From contig JAUPFP010000010.1 in the NCBI GenBank assembly GCA_036925085.1, positions 2,225,688 through 2,289,687 on the forward strand: a stretch of 64,000 nt of DNA, read 5' to 3'. The DNA comes from Brachycybe producta. Taxonomy: Eukaryota > Arthropoda > Diplopoda > Playtdesmida > Andrognathidae. The notes beneath the pieces are model-generated. The model ran no database searches, was not told the DNA's origin, and saw only the letters and a list, made by a program, of their open reading frames with translations. The translations under genes were made by a program, and so were the position numbers. Of the stretch, positions 57,094 through 64,000 are shown piece by piece (position 1 is the first letter of the stretch; the number at the start of each line of letters is the position of its first letter).

Positions 57094-60000
57094 CTACGAA
57101 ATCCCAAAATTGTTATGTCTTAAGAAATCATTACATGTAACATTGTGAAGAAGAAAAAGTAATTTTTTTTCCAGGCTTACGAAAACATCGTATTGAATGC
57201 CGATCACGTGACAGCCTCTGAGATTTGTGGGTGGAAGTGCAGGAATATGGAGGACTTCGTTGTGCCAATCGTCGTAATCACCGGGTGGGATCTTGCCGCG
57301 AGTTATCGTAGCTAATTCACGGCTTTCGGTGTGAGCCAGCTTATTTCGTGACATGTACTCGATCGTCTGAAAATGAAAAAAATTATTCTTAAGGTGGTTT
57401 TGAAGTATAAACGACCCTCGAACTCTGGTTATTCCGCCTTTGAGGAACAAAATTAAGAGAATTACTTGAAAGTGTTTTTTTATAAACTAGAAAGGTAACT
57501 CAGTCACTTAAAAATTATTTACATGTTGATATCCTTCAAAATAAGCTTTTTATGCCACTTTAAAAATAACAGATGATATTTTACATTTTATCTCTAAAAA
57601 GTTTCCTTTGAAAAATATCAACACGAAAATACACTTAAGTTATTCAGCGACCGTTCTAGTTTCTAAGATACTTTCAATTTCTTTGCAGTTAAAAAAATCT
57701 GATGATAAAAAATCTTAAGTGAACTTTTTTTTTAATTAAAAACGACATGTAAATTATGTTTATTCTACATGTTGAGTGCATATGCTGAAATCAGCAAAAT
57801 TGTTGACTTTCTAAAATATTTTTCTAGTTTACATTCTTTTTTTCCCCGTCCAAAAAAAAAACAATCAGCTTTCTGATATTTTTCTTGTGCTATTTTTAAA
57901 TTTTTATCGAGTTTCATCCATAATATCAGCCCCTGAAACTAAGCGGTTTATCGAGAAAATGTTCGATTGCCCGATAGGCCAGTCTGTCCCTGTGTGCACC
58001 CTTCTATTTTTTTTTATTACACTTCAATTTCTTCTTAAAATCATACAAGAAAAGCGTTGGAACAATGACTAAATACATGACCCTAAAGCATGGTTCACAT
58101 GCAATGTTTTGTACAACGTTTTGCTTGCGCAGGCAAAATTGCGTTTAAAAAAACGTTTTAACACTCAGTTCCGAAGAATCCATCGAAATCCTACGCTGCA
58201 AACACAGTTCTAGTTTTGGTCACGCATAAATGAGCTCTCGGCTTCAGTTTTTCGTCTTCTTGTACCGTCTCCCTGCAGTCCACATAAATAATAACACCGT
58301 TTTCCTGTGCACACGCAAGGTTCTGAACTTTGCAGGCATAACGTTGTGTGTGGACTGACTTTAAAACAGCTGCCAGACCAACAACAATATGAAAAATTCG
58401 ATAACGCATTAAACGTGACCTGTTCTTCTTCTTCAATTCAGCCATTAATTCAGCCTTGTCTTAAAAAGAATGTTTTAAAAAACGAGTGCCATCAACAATC
58501 GATGCCTAAAAGCACTTTTGTTTTTCATGACCTTAATTAACTTTAGGCGTTTCCAAATAAAGCTAAAAACAAAAGAAATCTATACATTTTGTAATGGGCG
58601 GAGAGGCCCCAATTGAGTGCTAATGTTAAACGACTTCATTGAATAAAAAGAAAATAAAAATTTGGAAGAAACTTTCAAAGTTACTCAAAATGTGTCCAAC
58701 CTTGTAAAATAAAATATAAAAAAACTGTTGACACAAATATAAATTGGCGTTTAAACAGCACCCACACAACTCATTAATACGAAATTACTCCACCTCAGTA
58801 AGAGTGGCCCTCGTCTGTTTGATGGAGATCTTGCTTCGATTATGAATGCTCGCATTCAGAATGATGTTCTCACCGGGAACATAACCACCACGATCCAACC
58901 TGACACGACAAGCCACCGGTCCACCTGTGAAACATTTCATTCCCAACTTATGTTCCACTTCTCCATGGAAAGGATCCTGTAATCATTTTAATCGTTCAGA
59001 AAACAATGTGATTCATACAAACAGATTGTAAATTAATAACTAAATTACTGCTAAATTGGCGGGTTCTAAATTGAGATCGATAGGATTCATGACAATGAAA
59101 ACTTGTTGGTTCTTATGGACCAATCCGGAAGATTCCTTGACGGCAGCTTTGCAAAAGTATTGAACCCAACCATGTTTGGCGAGGAATGTGGACGGAAGTC
59201 CCAATGGCAATCCAAGTTTAAATGGGAATGAATGAATTCCAGGTGATAAGATACAAACACTCTGATCTGCCATATGACCAAGAAAACAAAACATGAAAAT
59301 ATAAATATAAATAATCACGGGTGCGTCGGGTGGAGGAGTAATGAATTATCCCTGACCTGATTCGGAAATAAAACACCACGTAATATATTCTTAGATTTAA
59401 CTTATTAAATTTTATTGGTAGTACGTATATTCAGTAAGAATCATTTTAATTTTTTAACCAGTTATTCAAGCAAGAAGGTTATTAGTATCAAAATATATAT
59501 TACGTACAATGATTTGTCTAAAAATTATTGTAGCAGAACTTTTATATACAGTATATAGAAATGATAGAAAAAAATACGCAAAATCCATTTCTCTAAATTT
59601 TCATTGAAAAATTTAAAATAAAAACCTGTTTTATTTTAACGAACATAAAAAAAAACTCTTTTCGACTCCGCCTAAAATTTAAAAGCCTTTTTTACTAGGT
59701 GGACTTTCTCGAAAGTTTCTAAAGCCTAGTACACACTTGGATACAAAGTCTCGCGACTGTAGTATCTGGGCCTTGCCCAGCGACTGTTGAGAAACAGTCA
59801 CTAGATTGTCGAAATACAGTCGCTAGACTGTCTAGAGACAATGTTCCAATGTCACGGGACTGTTGCGAGATAAATAATTCCAGTGTCTTTTGTATCCCGG
59901 CCATCCGAAATGGAAAATATAATGTACGACATCATTTGGAAGTGTGTATCAACGTGTGTACAAACAAGGCTTATGAAAGAAAGCTACATAAAAAGTTCGA

Positions 60001-63000
60001 TAAATTTTTATTACGAAACGCTCGATTTATTTATGGTATACCTGGTTCTCCGAGTAATTTCATTCTGAAGTCAATGTAGTTTTCTCTGTCATTAAACCGA
60101 CTTCGAGCTCGGTCCGAAAACTTGATAATTCCTTCACCGACAACATGAAAGTAAACCCCTAAACATAAACAAAAGAAAATATAATAAAACATAAACACCA
60201 TAAACATATAATCAAAGTGTTTTGTTGAACTTGTGTCATTTCCGAATTCCAGATTATGACAGGTTGATAGCATTTAAACAAAAATACATTGTTAAAACTT
60301 ATCAATAGTACAAACAAAATAAAACAAAAGTAGGAAACAATTGAATAGAAATAAACTCTAAAGTTGTCCAACAACATTTTTTTTTTAAAAAAAAGTGAAA
60401 CTAGTTTTGAACTTTTGGTAAATAAAAAAGTTTCACAAGTGACAAATTTTCGTGAAACTAATTGTGTAATAAAAAAAACTCAGCATTTGTTTCATTCAAA
60501 ACCGCATTTGTGGATTTTTATTTCTTTGAAATGAAACCTTTTTTAAAAAAAAAAAAAAAATAAGAAATGCAATTTCTGCTTTGCGAAGTAGAAAGATTGG
60601 AGCTTTTTTTTTTCTTCTTTGACAAAAAAACAAACAAACATTTTTTTTATTTTGAGCGATTCTCACAATAGAACTTATTCCAATCATTTTTTTGTTTTTA
60701 TTCACACCGACCCCTTTTTTACATTAAAAGACAAGTTAGTGACCAAAGGTAACAATTTAAATTCTAACTTGATTATATATAAAAAAAATAACATAGAACC
60801 GTGTCTTCGTGAATACCAAAGAAAGATAATTTCACGTTGAATAAATTAGTTATGCAAAATTGACATTTATTTATATATTTATTTATTATCACATTTTATT
60901 TTGTAGTATGTCGACACCAATAATGGTTGACCTCAATTTAGTGCAGGAACTCCCTTTCGAAAACGACATTAATAATACAATAATAACTACAACAACAACA
61001 ACATAATTCAAATGAAATGCTGTTGTTTGTCCCATAATCTAACTTCCTCATTTAAATATGTTTGTCAACACCAATTTATTATACAAGAGGAGTCCATCTT
61101 TAAAACTTTACTGAAATTCTTTTAAAAGCAGGTATTGCCCATAATTGGAAATGAAATAATTAATCAGCTGTTTAGACACTTTCATAACATTTGAGACACC
61201 ACCACCACCACCACCTACACAAACTTATTTAATCAAACTATGATTTGTGTAGTTTAACATAAAATGAAAAAACTTAGGATTTTTTTTTGTGTTAAAAGAA
61301 AAATCTAACTTATATGGTAAACAGGAACTCATTTTTAGATAGATGCGTATTCTGAAGCCGCGAACAGTGCGCGAACTGCTCGAGAGGTACTCGCGAGCAT
61401 AACGTCTACACCAATAAATTAGCGTGTTCGCGTTCGACATGGCGAACAGCTCTAGAGATTTTGCTTGATAGATCGGGAAGAGTTCGCGTTTTACTAAAGG
61501 TGTCATATCAAACGCTGACGATGTAATAATTGCCAACTGGCGAGACGAGCTCGCTCGCGTCTAAGTGCCGTGTACATTTTTTCTATTCTTTAATTCCAGC
61601 TAATCCAGTTGTGGTGGTCTACAGTTGACTCGCTGCACTGTAACTTGAGCTTGTGACATCAGAATAGTAACCCAAAAAGTTTGGCTTGAGTCATTTTGTC
61701 TGGCAAAAAAGGGATAATAACAAAAGTGCTCAAAAGTTTGTTTTAAACTTTTGAAAACTTTCGCTAACATTTTTCTTATCAGTCAAAATGATTAAAGCTT
61801 AATAGATTTTTGGGCAACCTCTTTGCTCATTGCTCTTTAGAGCAATGGAGGTATATAGGATCATGCAAGAAAAGGGGCAAAAAAGGATGTCTGTATGTCC
61901 CATACGCTCGAACTCTGAATATTCTGTCTTTCATGGGGTATAATGAAGAGTAGGCTACCTAGAAAGTTTATTAGAAACTAGAAGGGTAGCTCAATCGCTT
62001 AAACGTATTTCCATGTCGATATCTTTCAAAATAACCTTAATAGGTAAGTTTGAAAATGTCCCAACTAAGCAAAACCTATCTTATGGGATCCGGACCGAAA
62101 ATATATTTCTTATTATCAGGTTTTTCGTGTTCAACAGTTTCCACTGTAGACAGCTACTCGAAGGCTGTAATATACTGTATAAATTATAAATCCAAATTCA
62201 AGAAGGAGCTTAGCACTTAACATTGTGTTTAGGCTTCCAACATAGAAAAAAATATGTTCAATAAAACAGTGATTTTCTACGTTGAAACTCTTTTTAGAGG
62301 GTTCAAGTTGAAGTTCAAGAGTCAAGTTCCTTTCTCGAATTTGGACCATCAGAATTCTGCTTATTCCGTCTTTTCGGCGCAACATCGTAAAGAAACTAAC
62401 TGTTTTAGAAACTAGAACGGTACTTCAATCACTTATGCCAATTTGAAAATGACCCAACTCGAAGCAGACAAGATATTTTTTTAAACTTTTCTCTATAAAA
62501 AGTTTATTTTGAAAGATATCAACATGAAAATGTTCTTAATTGAATGAGCTACCCTTCTAGCTTCTAAAACACTTACTAGTTTCTCTTAATCTGCTCCTGA
62601 AAGACACAAGGTAAATTTACTAATTGAAATTCAATTTAACCTTCACATCAGGCTTTCCAACATAAAAATAACTTTAATGAATACCCTCGAACAAGGTGTT
62701 CTGCTTTGAAACCCTGCTCAAGACTGAGTCAAGAGTATACAAAAAAAAATGTCTTCTTGAATTTGTTCCTTTAATCATTTAGTAAATCTTACTTGAACTT
62801 TAACAACATGAACATGAAATATGAAGCAGTGTCTCAAAATGTCGCACACAAATAACGTTCAACCGGCTCGTCCCACTTATCAAGTTATCAGGACTACTTC
62901 ATTCTTGGAACCTATGTAAAAGTAACCGAACTTACACCCTCAAACACCGTGTTACTTACCAATGACAGGAGTATCCTCTTCCAATTCAATCAATATTTTC

Positions 63001-63080
63001 CCACTGATGAACTGTCCGGGGAAATACAAGAGATTTGGATTATCAAATAAAATTAAAAACTTTCTCAATTTCTTTGTCAT
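56920..63080 (-). CDS. Alpha-arrestin (arrestin domain-containing protein), six exons
   Basis: ARRDC/TXNIP-like adaptor. Alpha-arrestins sit on the plasma membrane and endosomes and link receptors and transporters to ubiquitin ligases. Exons (minus): 63080-62960, 60158-60042, 59266-59049, 58976-58794, 57366-57181, 57093-56920. These join in frame to 332 residues with GT-AG borders. Landmarks are NPNLLYFPGQFISGKILIEL (arrestin-N first strands), VYFHVVGEGIIKF, LSPGIHSFPFKLGLPLGLPS, KHGWVQYFCKAAV, VACRVRLDRGGYVPGENIIL (arrestin-C start), IPALPPTNLRGCHVIGIQYD VF, and FKLQLPIVMATYPYRN. Introns are 2801, 775, 72, 1427 and 87 bp, several carrying foldback repeats. The ORF ends soon after the last arrestin-C strand, and the PPxY tail typical of ARRDC1-4 is absent. 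A perfect GTAAGT lies 7 bases past the stop, so an alternatively spliced longer tail is possible. Confidence 0.92.
57181..57366 (-). CDS. Alpha-arrestin exon 5
   Basis: 62 codons after acceptor CATTTTCAG; TIEYMSRNKLAHTESREL to GIQYDVF; donor GTAAGC. Confidence 0.9.
57405..57705. repeat. GAACTCTGATTATTCTGTCT-family foldback, copy e (arrestin intron)
   Basis: CTCGAACTCTGGTTATTCCG, AACTAGAAAGGTAACTCAGT, TCCTTCAAAATAAGCTTTTT; the right arm AAGTTTCCTTTGAAAAATAT, GACCGTTCTAGTTTCTAAGA. It lies 40 bp from exon 5. Confidence 0.7.
58085..58560. other. Intron segment with unassigned overlapping frames
   Basis: AGCATGGTTCACATGCAATG resembles a transposon end. Frames of 84 (minus) and 77 (plus) codons overlap at 58.19-58.54 kb; neither has a domain I recognise. 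Within the arrestin intron between exons 4 and 5. Confidence 0.3.
58794..58976 (-). CDS. Alpha-arrestin exon 4
   Basis: 61 codons after acceptor TGATTACAG; DPFHGEVEHKLGMKCF to KQTRATLTE; donor GTGGAG. Confidence 0.88.
59049..59266 (-). CDS. Alpha-arrestin exon 3
   Basis: 218 nt after acceptor TATGGCAG; DQSVCILSPGIHSFPF to DLNLEPANLA; donor GTAATT. Confidence 0.88.
60042..60158 (-). CDS. Alpha-arrestin exon 2
   Basis: 117 nt after acceptor TATGTTTAG; VYFHVVGEGIIKF to MKLLGEP; donor GTATAC. Confidence 0.85.
61908..62100. repeat. GAACTCTGATTATTCTGTCT-family foldback, copy f (left half)
   Basis: CTCGAACTCTGAATATTCTG, TATTAGAAACTAGAAGGGTA, TCTTTCAAAATAACCTTAAT. Preceded at 61.84-61.90 kb by the repeat shared, inverted, with 4.43-4.52 kb. 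In arrestin intron 1. Confidence 0.6.
62345..62612. repeat. GAACTCTGATTATTCTGTCT-family foldback, copy g
   Basis: ATCAGAATTCTGCTTATTCC, GTTTTAGAAACTAGAACGGT; the right arm GCTACCCTTCTAGCTTCTAA, TAATCTGCTCCTGAAAGACA. In arrestin intron 1. Confidence 0.65.
62960..63080 (-). CDS. Alpha-arrestin exon 1
   Basis: 40 codons plus one base; starts MTKKLRKFLILF; donor GTAAGT. Upstream (63.08-63.13 kb) is a (CT)n tract that is probably 5' UTR or promoter. Confidence 0.88.
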
Positions 63081-64000
63081 GTTGTCGATTTTTTCTCTCT
63101 CTCTCTCTCTCTCCGAATATCTCCTCCTCCTCCTCGTTAAAAGGAAACACTTTTAGTTAACACAAATGGCGTATTTTCTTTTTCTCGTTCGACAAAGTTG
63201 ACGTCAATCCTCTTTCTAAGTTCCTCTCTCTCTCTCTTGGTCGAAAGCTTTTCTTAAATCCAAACAGAAGCACTGAAGCCTATCTCCACTTCAGTTACAG
63301 TTGGAGCTGAAATTGAAGGACTCGGAAGACAAGTATTTAGACAAGACAAAAAAAGTGGAATGTTTGCACGTAGAATATTTCCACGTAACCCTCACGATAG
63401 AAACCAAAAAAAAAAAAAAAAAACGAGAGTGAAACCTCCAAAGGGGTGTTGCAGGTTTACGTTGGATTGTAACCAAAAGGGAAAGAGCAGCTACACCTTT
63501 CTAATCTCCACCTGTTGCTCGTGGAAAACATCTCACAAGGACATACCAATCTACAACAGAAAAAAAAAAACCATTTCGTGCGTGCATAAGCCTCCTCCAC
63601 CTACGCGCCTCTATGCTCTCTCTCTCTCTCTTTACTAGGAGAGTCAGGAGACACTACCCACAACAACCGATGACGAAGCACAAGCAATGATAGCCTCCAG
63701 GTTTTCGTATCTTTAAAAAAAAAACCTGTTCTCAAATTAGGAAAGAAAAGAAAGAACAAACAATAAAAAGAAAGAGCTTCGTGGTGACGTAGTCCTTATA
63801 CATCCTGAAAAAAAAAATGTATTTTTATACTTTTTCGGGCTTTGTTGAAGAAATTCATTTCGTTTTGGTTGATGGTCTCAAGACGAGGAGGGAACAAGTA
63901 GTTTGAAAATAAAAAAAATCGAAATTTCACATCACTAGCAAATAAATTTGGCTTTTTTTTAAAGGGTGAAGCAATGTTGTTGTGTAGGTTATTTATTGTG
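63081..64000. other. Upstream flank of the alpha-arrestin gene
   Basis: (CT)n at about 63092-63112, 63222-63238 and 63608-63630, poly-A at 63407-63423; no TATA box stands out and no further gene is seen to the window end. Confidence 0.45.

Noticed and set aside
1..64000. tRNA, rRNA and snRNA genes
   Set aside because: No GGTTCRANNCC B-box with a matching A-box and cloverleaf, and no rRNA core words, were noticed on either strand.

Overview
The window is nuclear DNA of an invertebrate animal. It is AT-rich, full of homopolymer runs and microsatellites, and most of its length is intergenic or intronic sequence packed with small inverted-repeat (foldback) transposons. The protein genes have GT-AG introns (70 bp to 2.8 kb) and metazoan-type products: an SLC24 cation exchanger, Integrator subunit 14, a Bcl-2/Mcl-1-type apoptosis regulator and an alpha-arrestin. 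I cannot name the species. No tRNA, rRNA, CRISPR array or bacterial-style operon was seen.

Layout. 0-16.5 kb: no convincing host gene; mariner remnants, LTR-like segments, a broken LINE (about 5.07-6.48 kb, minus strand) and several foldback elements. 16.7-17.6 kb: the first coding exon of an SLC24 (NCKX-type) exchanger on the minus strand; its later exons were not found to the left. 17.6-42.7 kb: a gene desert made of transposon remnants, including an internally deleted mariner (20.5 kb), a nest of foldbacks (24.1-25.0 kb), two copies of an element with TTTAAAGAGACCATTACC ends, a GGGCGGAGC-containing MITE family and a (TATATC)n block. 42.8-45.5 kb: complete INTS14 (six exons, plus strand). 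46.97-50.28 kb: complete Bcl-2-family gene (two exons, plus strand). 53.46-55.28 kb: a 606-residue single-exon gene (plus strand) joining a BadF/NAGK-type amino-sugar kinase to a MurQ-type SIS etherase domain. 56.9-63.1 kb: complete alpha-arrestin gene (six exons, minus strand). 63.1-64 kb: CT-rich and low-complexity sequence.

The genes do not form a pathway. The item most worth following up is the kinase-etherase fusion: its domain order suggests phosphorylation and lactyl-ether cleavage of bacterial-wall amino sugars (MurNAc to MurNAc-6-P to GlcNAc-6-P) by one polypeptide in an animal genome. It is intronless, while its neighbours INTS14, Bcl-2-like and arrestin have introns. The second theme is transposon content: at least five foldback or MITE families recur across the 64 kb, one with 9-10 bp target duplications and built-in CRE and GC-box words, another placed repeatedly just past gene 3' ends and in introns.
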